64,000 nucleotides of DNA, from the NCBI GenBank assembly GCA_011390275.1, contig JAABST010000008.1:47294-111293 (forward strand), given 5' to 3'. This DNA comes from Geitlerinema sp. S16. Its GTDB lineage: Bacteria > Cyanobacteriota > Cyanobacteriia > Cyanobacteriales > Geitlerinemataceae. Shown here piece by piece: positions 1-9,631 of this stretch. The position numbers and the translations under genes were made by a program. Within the stretch, counting starts at the first letter, position 1. Each line of letters starts with the position of its first letter. Under the pieces are notes generated by a model. That model did not search any database. It was not told the origin of the DNA and worked only from the letters and a program-made list of their open reading frames with translations.

Positions 1-1062
1 AACCTGCGACCCGTCAATACACAGCGGTTCGCCCGATCGATTCGCACTGGTCGCCACCACCGGAAACCCGAAACCCTGCATCAGCAGATGATGTAACGGC
101 GAATGGGGTAGCATCACGCCGAGATCGGGAACCCCTGGGGCGACATTGGGCGCGATCGATAGCGATCGCCCCTCCAGATCACGGCGTTTTTCCAGCAAGA
201 CGATCGGCGCGATCGCCGAGGTTAATAGCTCAATTTCCGGCTCGGTTAACCGACAATCCTGGGCGATCAGCGCCACGTTGGGATACATCAGCGCAAACGG
301 TTTATCGGGTCGATGTTTACGATCGCGTAAGGTCGCCACCGTCTCCCGATTCCGTGCATCCGCGAATAAATGAAATCCGCCTAAGCCTTTCACCGCCAGG
401 ATTTCACCGCGTTGTAACCGTTTGATCGCCGCGTCCATCGCCGCGTCACCCTGAGCCGCCACTGACCCCGATCGATCCCAAAAACTCAACTGAGGGCCAC
501 AAACCGGACAGGCCACCGGCTGCGCGTGAAACCGCCGATCGAGCGGGTCGTTATAGTCCGCCTGACAATCGGCACATAGCCCGAAGTCGCGCATCGTGGT
601 GTTCGGGCGATCGTAGGGCAGGTCGCGCAGGATGCTAAACCGGGGGCCGCAGTTGGTGCAGTTGAGAAAGGGGTAACGATAACGGCGATCACCGGGATCA
701 TTCAGTTCGCGGAGGCAGTCGTCACAGGTGGCGAGGTCGGGCAGCAGTGTGATTTGGAGGGCAGCACCGGGCGCAGCGGGCGAGGTGTGGATCGTAAATT
801 TGGGGTCGTGCTGTAGCGGCTGGGTTTGAATGGCGATCGTCTCGATCCGAGCTTGGGGCGGTGGTGTTTGCTCCAGGCGGGTTTGAAATTGTACGAGCCG
901 ATCGCGATCGCCTTCGACCTCGATCGTCACACCCTGCACGGTGTTATTCACCCAGCCCGTTAACCCCAGCTCGATCGCCAGCCGATAGACAAACGGACGA
1001 AACCCGACGCCCTGAACGATACCGCGTACCGTAAACCGCCAACGATCGGTTTCGAGCGTCAC
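1..1062 (-). CDS. hypF: Carbamoyltransferase HypF, N-terminal part (cut by window edge)
   Basis: HypF uses carbamoyl phosphate to make the thiocarbamoyl group on HypE that becomes the cyanide ligand of [NiFe] hydrogenase. Translating the complement from a GTG at 1062 gives an acylphosphatase-like domain (VRGIVQGVGFRPFVYRLA near residues 11-28). Four CxxC motifs of the zinc-finger region follow (ATCDDC, NCTNCG, LCADC, ACPVCG), then the start of the YrdC-like domain (RGEILAVKGLGGFHLFADA). The frame is open to base 1, so the C-terminal carbamoyltransferase domain lies outside. No ATG occurs between the upstream in-frame stop and the acylphosphatase domain, so GTG is the best start; an AAGGGA lies about ten bases upstream. 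It follows hypB by 27 bases on the same strand, so the two are probably cotranscribed. Confidence 0.93.
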   Translation of the reverse strand, partial: MTLETDRWRFTVRGIVQGVGFRPFVYRLAIELGLTGWVNNTVQGVTIEVEGDRDRLVQFQTRLEQTPPPQARIETIAIQTQPLQHDPKFTIHTSPAAPGAALQITLLPDLATCDDCLRELNDPGDRRYRYPFLNCTNCGPRFSILRDLPYDRPNTTMRDFGLCADCQADYNDPLDRRFHAQPVACPVCGPQLSFWDRSGSVAAQGDAAMDAAIKRLQRGEILAVKGLGGFHLFADARNRETVATLRDRKHRPDKPFALMYPNVALIAQDCRLTEPEIELLTSAIAPIVLLEKRRDLEGRSLSIAPNVAPGVPDLGVMLPHSPLHHLLMQGFGFPVVATSANRSGEPLCIDGSQV

Positions 1063-1089
1063 GATGCTACTATCCCTTACGCTACGGGT

Positions 1090-1965
1090 CTACGAAGACC
1101 GCGATGATTCCAGCCAGGACAGTTCTTGCATTTGCGGGACACGCACCAGACGAGTTTGGAGATAAAAATACCAGTCGGTCATTCCCGCCCCCGATCGCGC
1201 TGAAAGTTCAAACAACTCCGCTTGGGGAGCGACCGCATGAACATTTTGCCGCGCCAGTGCTAAATCACAGCCCACAGCTTCCGCAATGTCAGTTTTCGTC
1301 AGCAAAACCACATCCGCATTTTTAAACGTCGTGGGATATTTCAGCGGCTTGTCCTCGCCTTCCGTCACCGAAAATAAAACGACCTTCATCGCTTCACCCA
1401 GGTCGTAGGCTGCCGGACACACCAAGTTGCCGACATTTTCGATAAACAACAGATCAATCTCGGACAGATCAAGCCGATCGAGCGCCGCCGCCACCATCGA
1501 CGCTTCCAGATGACATACATTGCCCGTCGCGATCGGAATCGCCCGCGCCCCGACCCGCTTCAGCCGCATTGCGTCATTATCCGTCGCCAAATCACCGACA
1601 ATCACCGCCGCCGGAATCGACAGATCCACCAGCGTTCGCTCCAGTAGCGCTGTTTTGCCCGCACCGGGAGACGACAGCAAATTCAGCGCCAAAATGTCCG
1701 CATGGGAAAAGCGATCACGATTGTCCGCTGCGAGGCGATCGTTTTTTGCCAGGATTGCAGCCTCCACGTGAAGCGTTTCGCGGCCTGGTTTATGGTCGTG
1801 ATGATGCGTATGGAGAGAATGGGGATGCTCGTGATCATGCTCGTGATCGTGGTCATGATCATGATGGGTGTGAATTTCGGTGAAGTCATGTATCGACTGG
1901 CGTTCACCATCGATCGTGATCTCCGCCTGGGGATCAATCGTGCTACAGCCACAATCTTGACACAT
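1090..1965 (-). CDS. hypB: Hydrogenase nickel incorporation GTPase HypB
   Basis: HypB is a SIMIBI-class GTPase that with HypA delivers nickel to the large subunit of [NiFe] hydrogenase. The 291-residue product begins MCQDCGC, the CxxCGC high-affinity nickel site known from E. coli HypB. A histidine-rich stretch follows at about residues 32-58 ([18 protein letters not shown]), typical of HypB forms that also store nickel. The P-loop is SSPGAGKT at residues 98-105, followed by [10 protein letters not shown] and the metal and guanine regions ([20 protein letters not shown]). Having both the CxxCGC site and the His tract suggests nickel storage plus insertion. The next gene on the strand is hypF. 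Confidence 0.96.
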   Translation of the reverse strand: MCQDCGCSTIDPQAEITIDGERQSIHDFTEIHTHHDHDHDHEHDHEHPHSLHTHHHDHKPGRETLHVEAAILAKNDRLAADNRDRFSHADILALNLLSSPGAGKTALLERTLVDLSIPAAVIVGDLATDNDAMRLKRVGARAIPIATGNVCHLEASMVAAALDRLDLSEIDLLFIENVGNLVCPAAYDLGEAMKVVLFSVTEGEDKPLKYPTTFKNADVVLLTKTDIAEAVGCDLALARQNVHAVAPQAELFELSARSGAGMTDWYFYLQTRLVRVPQMQELSWLESSRSS

Positions 1966-2123
1966 AGACTAATATCCAAATAAACGGCAAGCGGGGTATT
2001 AATGAATCATTAAATGACGGGCAATTAATTAGACATCAAAAAAACTCCTTCAAGGGCTTATTATTAGCTGTTCAATTTTGATTGCTCGTTATCACCTGTA
2101 AATATTAATTATTCAATCGACAA

Positions 2124-3293
2124 TTACAACTGATCGACAAATTTTTCGAGCCGATCGATCCCCAATTCGATCGATTTAATATCCGTGGCATAGGAAAAGC
2201 GAATACAATCATCCGTACCAAAAGCAATACCAGGAATCGCTGCGACATAGTGCTGATCGAGCAACTGGTTACAAAAATCGAGAGACGTTAACCCTGTTTT
2301 AGCAATATTAATGTAGAGATAAAACGCACCTTGAGGCTCAAAAATCGACAGAGCCGGAATTTGCGCCACGCGATCGCACATATAGCGGCGACGCTCAGTA
2401 AAAGCATCGAGCATGGTGGCGATACAACCCGCCGATTCCGGCGACTGCAACGCGGCCAAGGCTCCGTACTGCGCGAAGGTGCAGACATTCGAGGTGCTAT
2501 GACCCTGAATCGTGGAAACCGCTTTGATAATCTCGGTCGGGGCGGCCAGGTAACCCACACGCCAGCCCGTCATCGCGAAGGCTTTGGCGAAGCCGTTGCT
2601 CGTGATCGTCCGCGCGAAGACTTCCGGGGCGATCGCGCCGATACTCAGATGTTCGGCTCCGTCGTAGAGAATTTTTTCGTAAATTTCGTCCGAAACAACG
2701 TAAATTCCCGCATCGACAACCACCTCCGCCAAGGCGCGAATTTCCGCCGGGGTGTAGACCGTTCCCGTCGGATTTGAGGGGGAGTTGAGGATGAATAGCT
2801 TGGTGTGCGGGGTGATCGCCACCTTGAGCTGTTCCGGTGTCACCTTGTATTGATTGGCGGGATCGGCCTGACAAAAGACCGGCGTGCCGCCTGCCAGACG
2901 CACCATTTCGGGATAGCTGACCCAGTAGGGTGTCGGGATAATCACCTCATCCCCAGCTTCGATCGTCGCCATGATCAGGTTATAGAGCGACTGTTTACCG
3001 CCGTTGGTTACGGCGACATTTTCGGTTTCATAGGCGAGACCATTTTCGGTGCGCAATTTCTCGGCGATCGCCTGACGCAGCACCGGCTCACCAGTCGCGG
3101 CTCCGTAGCGGGTTTTACCATCAGCAAGGGCTTGCTGCGCTGCTGCAACGATATGCGCCGGAGTATCAAAATCCGGTTCGCCCGCACTAAAGGCAGAGAC
3201 GTCAATCCCTTCGGCTCGCATGGCCTTGCCTTTGGCGGTGATGCTTAAGGTCAGGGAGGGGGGGACGAGTCCGATTCGTTCGGCCAGTTTCAT
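2124..3293 (-). CDS. aspC: Aspartate aminotransferase, class I PLP enzyme
   Basis: A pyridoxal-phosphate aminotransferase of 389 residues, full length for the prokaryotic aspartate/prephenate aminotransferase subgroup (class Ib). It interconverts aspartate and oxaloacetate with 2-oxoglutarate/glutamate, and in this subgroup often also transaminates prephenate. Visible landmarks are [15 protein letters not shown] substrate loop ([17 protein letters not shown]), [20 protein letters not shown] and the PLP-lysine motif [21 protein letters not shown], with the C-terminal arginine in DCIRFSYA. It lies upstream of hypB with a 158-base spacer and is probably a separate unit. Exact amino-acid preference cannot be read from sequence alone. 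Confidence 0.9.
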   Translation of the reverse strand: MKLAERIGLVPPSLTLSITAKGKAMRAEGIDVSAFSAGEPDFDTPAHIVAAAQQALADGKTRYGAATGEPVLRQAIAEKLRTENGLAYETENVAVTNGGKQSLYNLIMATIEAGDEVIIPTPYWVSYPEMVRLAGGTPVFCQADPANQYKVTPEQLKVAITPHTKLFILNSPSNPTGTVYTPAEIRALAEVVVDAGIYVVSDEIYEKILYDGAEHLSIGAIAPEVFARTITSNGFAKAFAMTGWRVGYLAAPTEIIKAVSTIQGHSTSNVCTFAQYGALAALQSPESAGCIATMLDAFTERRRYMCDRVAQIPALSIFEPQGAFYLYINIAKTGLTSLDFCNQLLDQHYVAAIPGIAFGTDDCIRFSYATDIKSIELGIDRLEKFVDQL

Positions 3294-3482
3294 GGGAGTT
3301 CGTGCGGGGTGCGGTTGCTAACAAAAGAAATAATGGTGCATGGATTACGCCATAAAACCATTGGCTTGGATTCTAACGTCCTGTCACGATCGCCGATCGA
3401 AACTGTAACGACTCCTTAACCTAATCTTGAATTGAACCGATGAGGACGGCTGATCTTAGTCTTCTTAGTCTTCTCAGACCGG

Positions 3483-4877
3483 TTAGTCTGGGGCGGTTGC
3501 CTTCGGTGGTGTTTTGAGTTTCCAACCTTTGCGGCTGACCTGACGGGCGCGACCGATCGCGAGGCTGTCGTCTTCCACATCTTTGGTGATCGTTGACCCG
3601 GCGGCGATCGTCACGTTTTCGCCGATCGCGATCGGCGCGACGAGGACGCTATTCGCGCCGGTTTTCGAGCCTGCGCCGATCGTCGTCGGATGTTTATTCA
3701 CGCCGTCATAGTTCGCCGTGATCGTCCCCGCGCCAATGTTGACCCGTTCGCCGAGGGTGGCGTTACCGAGGTAGGCCAGGTGGGCGGCGTTGGTGCGATC
3801 GCCGATCGTGCTTTGTTTGACTTCGACAAAATTACCGATGCGGCAGCCCGTGCCAATATCCGCATGACCGCGCAGATGGGCGAAGGGGCCGATGCGGGTG
3901 TCGTTGGCGATCGTGCTGTCGGAGATGACGGAGTACATCGCCGTGACGCCGTCGCCGATCGTGCTGTTTTCGATCAGCGATCCGGGGCCAATGCGGCAGT
4001 TACAGCCGATCGTTGTTGTGCCGCGTAGGTGGGTTTGCGGTTCGATCACGGTTTCCGCGCCGACGGTAACGCCATCGTCGATCGTCACGCTTGCCGGGTC
4101 GATTAACAGGACACCGGCACGCATCAGTTCTTCGCGTTTGCGCGTTTGCAAGATGCCGTAAGCGTTGGCGAGCTGGACGCGATCGTTAATCCCGAAAATT
4201 TCTTGATAATCCGCCACATCCATCGCCGTCACTGGCGATAAATAATTCACCGCGTCGGTGATGTAATACTCGGCCTGATCGTTATTCGTGGTTAAGGTGG
4301 GTAGCACCTGCTCCAGTTTCGGCCAGTCAAAACAGTAAATTCCGGCATTAATCCGAGCATTCTGGCGCTGTTCCGGCGTGCAATCGCGATGCTCGATGAT
4401 GCTCTCAAATTGATCAGCCTCGCCGCAAAAGACGCGACCGTAGCCCGTGGGGTCGGGTAGTTGGGCGGTCAGGATGGTGGCGCTGTTGCCGCGCGATCGG
4501 TGGGTGTCGAGCAGTTGGGCGATCGTGCTGGGGCGTAGCAGCGGTACATCGCCATTTAGCACGAGCAGTTCTTCGTCAAAGCCGTGGAGGTGGGGGAGCA
4601 GTTGCTGGACGGCGTGACCCGTGCCGAGTTGCTCGGTTTGTTCGACAAATTCGATCGTGTAGCCGAGATTTTCCCGTGTGGCGTAGGCGGTGAGCGACTC
4701 CCGGACGTGATCGGCTTCGTAACCGACGATCACAAACACGCGGCTCGGCTGAATCTCAGCGACGCTATCCAGGACGCGCTCAACCAGAGATTTTGCGCCG
4801 AGGGGATGCAGGACTTTGGGAAGAGACGATTTCATGCGAGTCCCGCGACCCGCCGCAAGGATTGCGACCGCTACCAT
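3483..4877 (-). CDS. glmU: Bifunctional N-acetylglucosamine-1-phosphate uridyltransferase / glucosamine-1-phosphate acetyltransferase GlmU
   Basis: GlmU makes UDP-N-acetylglucosamine, the precursor of peptidoglycan and LPS. The 464-residue protein has the expected two halves. An N-terminal pyrophosphorylase begins [19 protein letters not shown] and contains [11 protein letters not shown]-terminal left-handed beta-helix of hexapeptide repeats includes the acetyltransferase region [23 protein letters not shown] and [10 protein letters not shown]. The length and both active-site regions are complete. It lies 54 bases downstream of the fraE-like gene on the same strand, so it may be read from the fra cluster. 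Confidence 0.97.
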   Translation of the reverse strand: MVAVAILAAGRGTRMKSSLPKVLHPLGAKSLVERVLDSVAEIQPSRVFVIVGYEADHVRESLTAYATRENLGYTIEFVEQTEQLGTGHAVQQLLPHLHGFDEELLVLNGDVPLLRPSTIAQLLDTHRSRGNSATILTAQLPDPTGYGRVFCGEADQFESIIEHRDCTPEQRQNARINAGIYCFDWPKLEQVLPTLTTNNDQAEYYITDAVNYLSPVTAMDVADYQEIFGINDRVQLANAYGILQTRKREELMRAGVLLIDPASVTIDDGVTVGAETVIEPQTHLRGTTTIGCNCRIGPGSLIENSTIGDGVTAMYSVISDSTIANDTRIGPFAHLRGHADIGTGCRIGNFVEVKQSTIGDRTNAAHLAYLGNATLGERVNIGAGTITANYDGVNKHPTTIGAGSKTGANSVLVAPIAIGENVTIAAGSTITKDVEDDSLAIGRARQVSRKGWKLKTPPKATAPD

Positions 4878-4931
4878 GATTGCTACTGAACTAACGTCAT
4901 AAGAAGAAGACGACAGGAGTATATCGCGCTG

Positions 4932-5804
4932 TCAGAACTGACGACGGGAAAAAATGCCGATCGTGATGGCTAGCAGTGCGATCGTATAGACCACACCGTA
5001 GATCGCATTACCGATCAAAACGCTGCTGTCCGGCAAGCCCGCGAACCCGTAAACCACATCATTTTTAATATCCAAACGCGACAAATCCGGCAAAACGAGA
5101 TACAACCCGCGCGTCAGGCGTTCGAGGTCGAGATTTTCCGTCGCCTGGCCGATGCGGATTAAATCTTGGCTCAGATTGCCAATGAGATACACCGTAAGGC
5201 TCATCAGCATGGCGAGCAGGGCGCTGGAGAAGGAACCAAAGAGCAAGATGATCGCGACCACGAGCAGCAAGCGCAGGAGCAAAAAGCCCGTCGAGAGGAA
5301 CGCCAGAACGACGCCAAATTCATTACTCTGACTCCACAGCGTGATTAAAAACAGGCCGAGCATTAGCCCGAGCATGGCGACCAAGACCGCTCCCAGGCCA
5401 AAAAACTTGCCGAGGATAAATTCCGCTCGCGTGATCGGCTTCGAGACCAAAATCAAAATTGTACGCTGATCGATTTCTTGCTCGATCATGCGCGACCCCA
5501 CGGCGATCGCGATCGCCACCGCGATCGCCTCCATCGAGGCCAAACCAATATCGGGCAACATCTTGAACTGCGCCCCGCCCGCAATCTGCGGCAACAACAA
5601 GGCGGCCAGCAATAAGACGAAACCATGAATTCCGACGGCATACAGCACCCGGTTGCGGATGGCCTCACGAAAGACGTTCGCGGCGATCGCCACAATCACG
5701 TTCAAACTCAGGGGCGATCGGCGCGAAGATGCTTGCTTGGAGAATTCTAGGGGCGCAGGTTCGTGGTTTGTAGACTGCGGTGACGTAGCGTTATCCGGTT
5801 TCAT
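4932..5804 (-). CDS. fraE: ABC-2 type permease, FraE-like filament integrity protein
   Basis: A 290-residue membrane protein with a short hydrophilic N terminus and about six hydrophobic helices. It carries the ABC-2/NatB-type stretch QRTILILVSKPITRAEFILG after the first periplasmic loop. No ATPase gene is adjacent. The identification as FraE rests on order: on this strand a FraC-like gene, a FraD-like gene and this permease follow one another as in the fraC-fraD-fraE operon of Anabaena, where FraE is an ABC-2 permease needed for filament integrity. From sequence alone it could be any ABC-2 permease. A 122-bp mobile-like repeat separates it from fraD. Confidence 0.8.
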   Translation of the reverse strand: MKPDNATSPQSTNHEPAPLEFSKQASSRRSPLSLNVIVAIAANVFREAIRNRVLYAVGIHGFVLLLAALLLPQIAGGAQFKMLPDIGLASMEAIAVAIAIAVGSRMIEQEIDQRTILILVSKPITRAEFILGKFFGLGAVLVAMLGLMLGLFLITLWSQSNEFGVVLAFLSTGFLLLRLLLVVAIILLFGSFSSALLAMLMSLTVYLIGNLSQDLIRIGQATENLDLERLTRGLYLVLPDLSRLDIKNDVVYGFAGLPDSSVLIGNAIYGVVYTIALLAITIGIFSRRQF

Positions 5805-5923
5805 CGCTGTACTTTTTACCTGGATCTTGATCTTGACCTGATGACGTTGCCAAGGAACGGTTTTAAAGATAGTTCTCTCCCTGCATCAGTTCTAGAGATC
5901 AGGATCTAGATACCGATGTCTAG

Positions 5924-6045
5924 GGCGCGTCATCAATTAATCGTAGAACCCTCATCGGGCAAGCTGTTAAGCGCCCGACCCAACAAAAAGCTCGGGGCTG
6001 TAACCCTGACTGGGTCAGCACTAGAAATTTAATTGATGACAGCTC
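5924..6045. mobile_element. MITE-like element, copy A, flanked by CTAG
   Basis: The element is 122 bp and its ends are inverted: left GGCGCGTCATCAATTAA, right complement GAGCTGTCATCAATTAA. CTAG sits directly outside both ends (5920-5923 and 6046-6049), as expected of a 4-bp target duplication. It encodes nothing. A second copy lies at about 61953-62070 and a left half at 24002-24068. The CTAG at the right end contributes the TAG stop of the fraD-like gene. The CTAG target resembles that of some IS5-type elements, but I see no transposase in the window, so the parent family is not established. Confidence 0.75.
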
Positions 6046-7143
6046 CTAGGGAACTGCGGGCGTTGGTTTTTCCGTTTGGCCCGTCGTATCCTGATTATCC
6101 GACGGACTCTTGACCTCGGCTTGCTTGACCTTCCGCTCTGCAAAGATGAACTCAGGGCTGGTATTGCACTCCAATAATCCAGTTTGCGTTGCTTCGTTAA
6201 ACAACTCAAGCGGTAGCGGTGCGCGAGTCACTTCACACACGCGAACGACGCTGAAATCGCGATCGTCAAAAAACAAAGGCGATTGCCAGGTCGAGATCGT
6301 CGTCATGGTGTAGGACGGATCTCCCGTGCCTGCCACCGAGAACGTCACATCCCAATCACTCCCAAAGGGGATACTCACCGGCGGATGACCCTCTGAACCC
6401 TGTTTGAGATCGTTTTCCATCCGGTCTGGATCGCTAACGTATTGCTGTAGCTGTTTTTCGATATCCGGCCAGGGCTGACCATTGAACTGGCGATAGAGTA
6501 GCCGATCGACCTCTGTTACGAGTTTCTGCCCCAAGGTCTCTCGCGGATCTTGGAGGGTGGCCATAAAACTACTGTGCTCAATCTGTGCATCCCACAGACG
6601 TGGATATTTCACCATCCAATCTTGGGTCACAAAATAGAAATTGAGCCAGCAGGCCAAGACGATACCCGCCGCCAGCGCAACGATCGCCTTGATACGCTCC
6701 AGTTGGCTCGGGACACGCCAATGCCCAGAGGTTGACAGAAAATATGACAGCGTGACCAGAAACCCCGACAGCAGCGGCCAGAGAATGAAGCCGGTTTGTG
6801 TCCATTGCCGCGCCTGATCTTCAAAGAAAAACGTGATCACAGCCGACGCGGCGGCCAGCGCCCCGATCGGAAATCCTAGGACTTTTACCGGGTCGAGCGC
6901 CTGACGCCACACCACACCACCGGCAATAAAAAACCAGCCAACTCGCCGCAAAATATACCGATCAACAACATTCTCGGGATCGGCAAGACCAACAACGGCG
7001 GAGACCACCCACAACCCCATCCCAAACAGAAACATACTCTGCCAGGACACCAGGCGGGGCGGGGCGAGCAGCGTAAAAAACGATTTCAGCCGATCGACGA
7101 CAGATCCCATAAACGATTTCAGCTGATCGACGACAGATCCCAT
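6046..7143 (-). CDS. fraD: FraD-like filament integrity / septal junction protein
   Basis: A 365-residue membrane protein. Five hydrophobic helices fill roughly residues 25-190 (around FLFGMGLWVVSAVVGL, VGWFFIAGGVV, PIGALAAASAVITFFF, FILWPLLSGFLVTLSYFL and IVALAAGIVLACWLNFYFV). A hydrophilic domain that would face the periplasm follows. This matches FraD, which in Anabaena works with FraC and SepJ in septal junctions and cell-cell molecular exchange. Its place between FraC-like and FraE-like genes supports the call. The N terminus is duplicated (MGSVVDQLKSF, MGSVVDRLKSF), so translation could start at either ATG (7143 or 7110). The TAG stop lies in the CTAG flank of a MITE-like element. Confidence 0.85.
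   Translation of the reverse strand: MGSVVDQLKSFMGSVVDRLKSFFTLLAPPRLVSWQSMFLFGMGLWVVSAVVGLADPENVVDRYILRRVGWFFIAGGVVWRQALDPVKVLGFPIGALAAASAVITFFFEDQARQWTQTGFILWPLLSGFLVTLSYFLSTSGHWRVPSQLERIKAIVALAAGIVLACWLNFYFVTQDWMVKYPRLWDAQIEHSSFMATLQDPRETLGQKLVTEVDRLLYRQFNGQPWPDIEKQLQQYVSDPDRMENDLKQGSEGHPPVSIPFGSDWDVTFSVAGTGDPSYTMTTISTWQSPLFFDDRDFSVVRVCEVTRAPLPLELFNEATQTGLLECNTSPEFIFAERKVKQAEVKSPSDNQDTTGQTEKPTPAVP
7078..7143. repeat. 33-bp tandem duplication covering the fraD start codon
   Basis: Two adjacent 33-base units (7078-7110 and 7111-7143) differ at one base. Each ends, on the complement, with the same ATG and encodes MGSVVD(Q/R)LKSF. The duplication is in frame and gives the gene two equivalent starts. 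Confidence 0.9.
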
Positions 7144-7295
7144 AGCAGTTCACTCATTACGCACATCAGCACGAAAAAGACAGCACGAAAACGAAGCAAA
7201 AGTTGAGCCAAGCTTGCATCTAAGCGCCTCTAGCGCCATTGATTGCAGTGCCTAACTCAACTTTCAACGATCAAAACTCACCCAAGCCTCACCCA

Positions 7296-7838
7296 TTAAA
7301 GCCATAAAGACGAGCTGGCGACCATAAAAAATAGAATGGTCGCTAGCGTGCTTAGAACATGACCAACGCGCATCGAACCTTCAATCCGTTCGCGTAAACG
7401 CAACAGGACAAGCGAGTTTAGGCGGGGGTCGTCGAGTCCGACGCCTGCATTGGGCGGCAATGGCAAAATTTCCAGCCGCTGCAACAGGCGAATGCTGTAG
7501 GGCTTGATCATTAAGCCACCGAGAAACAAGACGATCGCCAACATCGCGCAGGTGAACTGCGTGGATGCCATCGACACATCCGGAATGAATTCACCGGTAA
7601 ATAGATAGCTGAGAAGTTGTTGCTCGCGAACACCGCTAAACAAAAACTCCTGACTGGCAAATAGCACCAGCCAGCCCACAGACACCGCCACAACATTGGC
7701 AATGAGGCTGTAGTGGAAGGCGATCTGGCGGGGTAGCTCTGCCCGCTTTAACAGAAGCGTTGACTCGATCGCAAGCCCCACACAAAGACAAAATAACTGA
7801 CTCAGAAACAAACGTAGCGGTATGACGACCGGCAGCAT
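7296..7838 (-). CDS. fraC: FraC-like filament integrity protein
   Basis: A 180-residue membrane protein starting MLPVVIPLRLFLSQLF. Hydrophobic helices lie at about residues 8-28, 43-63, 95-115 and 160-180, with a cytosolic-type segment of Arg/Leu/Glu residues (SLVLLRLRERIEG) between the last two. Size and topology fit FraC of Anabaena (about 180 residues), which localises to septa and is required for filament integrity and intercellular transfer. The call is reinforced by the downstream FraD-like and FraE-like genes, in the same order as the known operon. It is transcribed divergently from the Rieske oxygenase gene. Confidence 0.83.
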   Translation of the reverse strand: MLPVVIPLRLFLSQLFCLCVGLAIESTLLLKRAELPRQIAFHYSLIANVVAVSVGWLVLFASQEFLFSGVREQQLLSYLFTGEFIPDVSMASTQFTCAMLAIVLFLGGLMIKPYSIRLLQRLEILPLPPNAGVGLDDPRLNSLVLLRLRERIEGSMRVGHVLSTLATILFFMVASSSLWL

Positions 7839-8162
7839 AGATCGCTCCTACGCAACACAAACCAACAGCGTATTCAAGACAAGCAAGGTCAAACGGGTTC
7901 CGAAACTCGTAACCTCGTTCAAGGCAAAACTCATCGCACTTTAACTGCGCTTTTTAGGATATCAGTCAAGCTTGACGTGCTTCTGCGCGATCGGCCATCT
8001 TTCCACCGCCTAAGCGAGCAAACCACCGAGAAACGGCGCAGAATGTTAAAAATCCTTTACTATGTTTCAAATAGTTTCAAAAAAAGGTAGGGATCGTCCG
8101 ACATTACCCTTGCGGTCAGGACGCACACCCGCTGACAGACTCGCATCGATCGGAGGTCGGCG
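7839..8162. other. Divergent intergenic region fraC / Rieske oxygenase
   Basis: No credible gene is present. It must hold the promoters for the leftward fra cluster and the rightward Rieske gene. The right part is A/T-rich around 8042-8090, and a clear ribosome binding site GGAGG lies at 8152-8156, six bases before the Rieske ATG. I could not assign -35/-10 boxes with confidence. Confidence 0.6.
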
Positions 8163-9281
8163 ATGAAGCTGGCAACTCAACTCACAGGCCAGAACGTTCA
8201 AAACTACATCCGTGAAACCGGAATCGATCCCAACCATTGGTATCCCCTCGGCTGGTCGTATCGCTTTAAACAAGGCGAGATCACGCCCGTGACCGTTTGG
8301 CAACAGCCCATGGCCGTGTTTCGTGACACTCACGGTAACGTCCATGCCCTCGAAGATGCCTGCCCCCACAAAGGTGTAGAGCTACATCAAGGCAAAGTTG
8401 ACGGTGACAACCTGTTGTGTCCCTATCACGGCTGGAAATTCGACGGTGATGGTCAGTGCGTAGGGATTCCCTACTACCCCGCCGACCAAAAGTTACCCTG
8501 CGCCCACGCCCGGAGCTATCCGGTGCGCGAGCAGTACGGTATCGTCTGGGTTTTTCCCGGCAACCGAGACCTTGCGGACACTTGCTCGCCGCCCCAGGTT
8601 CCGGAATACGGCGATGATGATTGGTTGATGATCCCGATCACGGGACATTTTGGCGCACATTTTTCGATCGCGAACGAGAATGCCATGGACGTTTTTCACG
8701 GCTTCCTCCATGAAGATCTCCAGGGCTGGTTTGATCCGGTCTTACTCGACTTGCAGCAAAGTGACGGCCTCGTGAAGGCCGACTATCGCGTTTCCTACAA
8801 GGGTCAAATGGCGAAGTTCCTCGGCATTGCCGAAACTGCCGATGAGGTCACCTCACGTGTAATTTCTGTGCGCTATCGCTATCCGCACTACTACAGTTCG
8901 CTCGAAGGTGTGTCGTCCATTCACCTGATGCGTTTGCCGGTGAGTCCCACCGAAACGCGATCGTTTGCCCTATTCTTCTTGAAAATCCGTTTGCCGAAAT
9001 GGTTGCTATCGACCATTAAAAAGCCACTGGTTCTCTTTGTTGAGCGCGTTCTGTTTCAGCGTTTCCTTAATCAAGATGTCGGAATGATGGAAAGTGAACA
9101 GCGTAATTACCTGCGCAACCGTCAGCGGCGTTACGTTGAAGTCAACCCGGCGATTTTAGCGTTGCAGCGGACGATCATGCAGCAGTATGAGCGCTATATG
9201 CAACAATCCAACACGACTAATCACGATGTGGATGGTCGGATTGTTGTACCCCAAACTCAGGAGGATTCGAGTGTCCATTAA
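8163..9281 (+). CDS. Rieske [2Fe-2S] non-heme iron oxygenase
   Basis: A 372-residue member of the Rieske-type ring-hydroxylating oxygenases (alpha-subunit type). The Rieske cluster ligands are C67, H69, C86 and H89 in CPHKGVELHQG...CPYHGWKF. The mononuclear iron region is ENAMDVFHGFLHEDLQGW. In cyanobacteria and plants this broad group includes pheophorbide a oxygenase-like enzymes and chlorophyll or lipid oxygenases, and the substrate here is unknown. The ATG at 8163 has a strong GGAGG six bases upstream. The next gene is an alpha-oxoamine synthase on the same strand after 350 bases, so cotranscription is possible but not shown. Confidence 0.9.
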   Translation: MKLATQLTGQNVQNYIRETGIDPNHWYPLGWSYRFKQGEITPVTVWQQPMAVFRDTHGNVHALEDACPHKGVELHQGKVDGDNLLCPYHGWKFDGDGQCVGIPYYPADQKLPCAHARSYPVREQYGIVWVFPGNRDLADTCSPPQVPEYGDDDWLMIPITGHFGAHFSIANENAMDVFHGFLHEDLQGWFDPVLLDLQQSDGLVKADYRVSYKGQMAKFLGIAETADEVTSRVISVRYRYPHYYSSLEGVSSIHLMRLPVSPTETRSFALFFLKIRLPKWLLSTIKKPLVLFVERVLFQRFLNQDVGMMESEQRNYLRNRQRRYVEVNPAILALQRTIMQQYERYMQQSNTTNHDVDGRIVVPQTQEDSSVH

Positions 9282-9631
9282 CGCCGTAAACTGACGCCAT
9301 TTTGGCGTCGGATTTAGAGCATTAGCGGAATTGTCTTTTTTTTGCCACATTCAGGTCGGAAAAAATCATTCCAAACCGTATCTATTTAAAAGTGGAAACC
9401 TAACCCGTGATCGAGTCTTTCCTTTTGACAGCATTTATTAAGTGTCTTTAATTGTGAAAACTTACGGTCTTATATCGTACTCGATGTTCACTCGGGATTG
9501 GCTCGTGACTATGCCAGAAATCTTGCTAGTCCGTTGCGTAGAATGCGATCGTACCGGCAAAATTAGACTGAGTTCGTTCGCTCGCAACAATCGGTGATTG
9601 GCAACAACTAACTAATGAGGGGAATACGCTA
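9282..9631. other. Intergenic region Rieske oxygenase / alpha-oxoamine synthase
   Basis: No gene seen. A small hairpin GACGCC/GGCGTC (9293-9309) lies just after the Rieske stop, with a T8 tract only about 23 bases later, so it is a weak terminator candidate. TTGACA at 9425-9430 followed by a poor -10 (about 9448) is a possible promoter for the downstream gene. A GAGGGGA ribosome site precedes the GTG at 9632. Confidence 0.4.

Noticed and set aside
1702..1983. Met/Val-rich frame opposite the HypB histidine tract that looks like a membrane protein
   Set aside because: It is the antisense shadow of the CAT/CAC-rich His codons of hypB.
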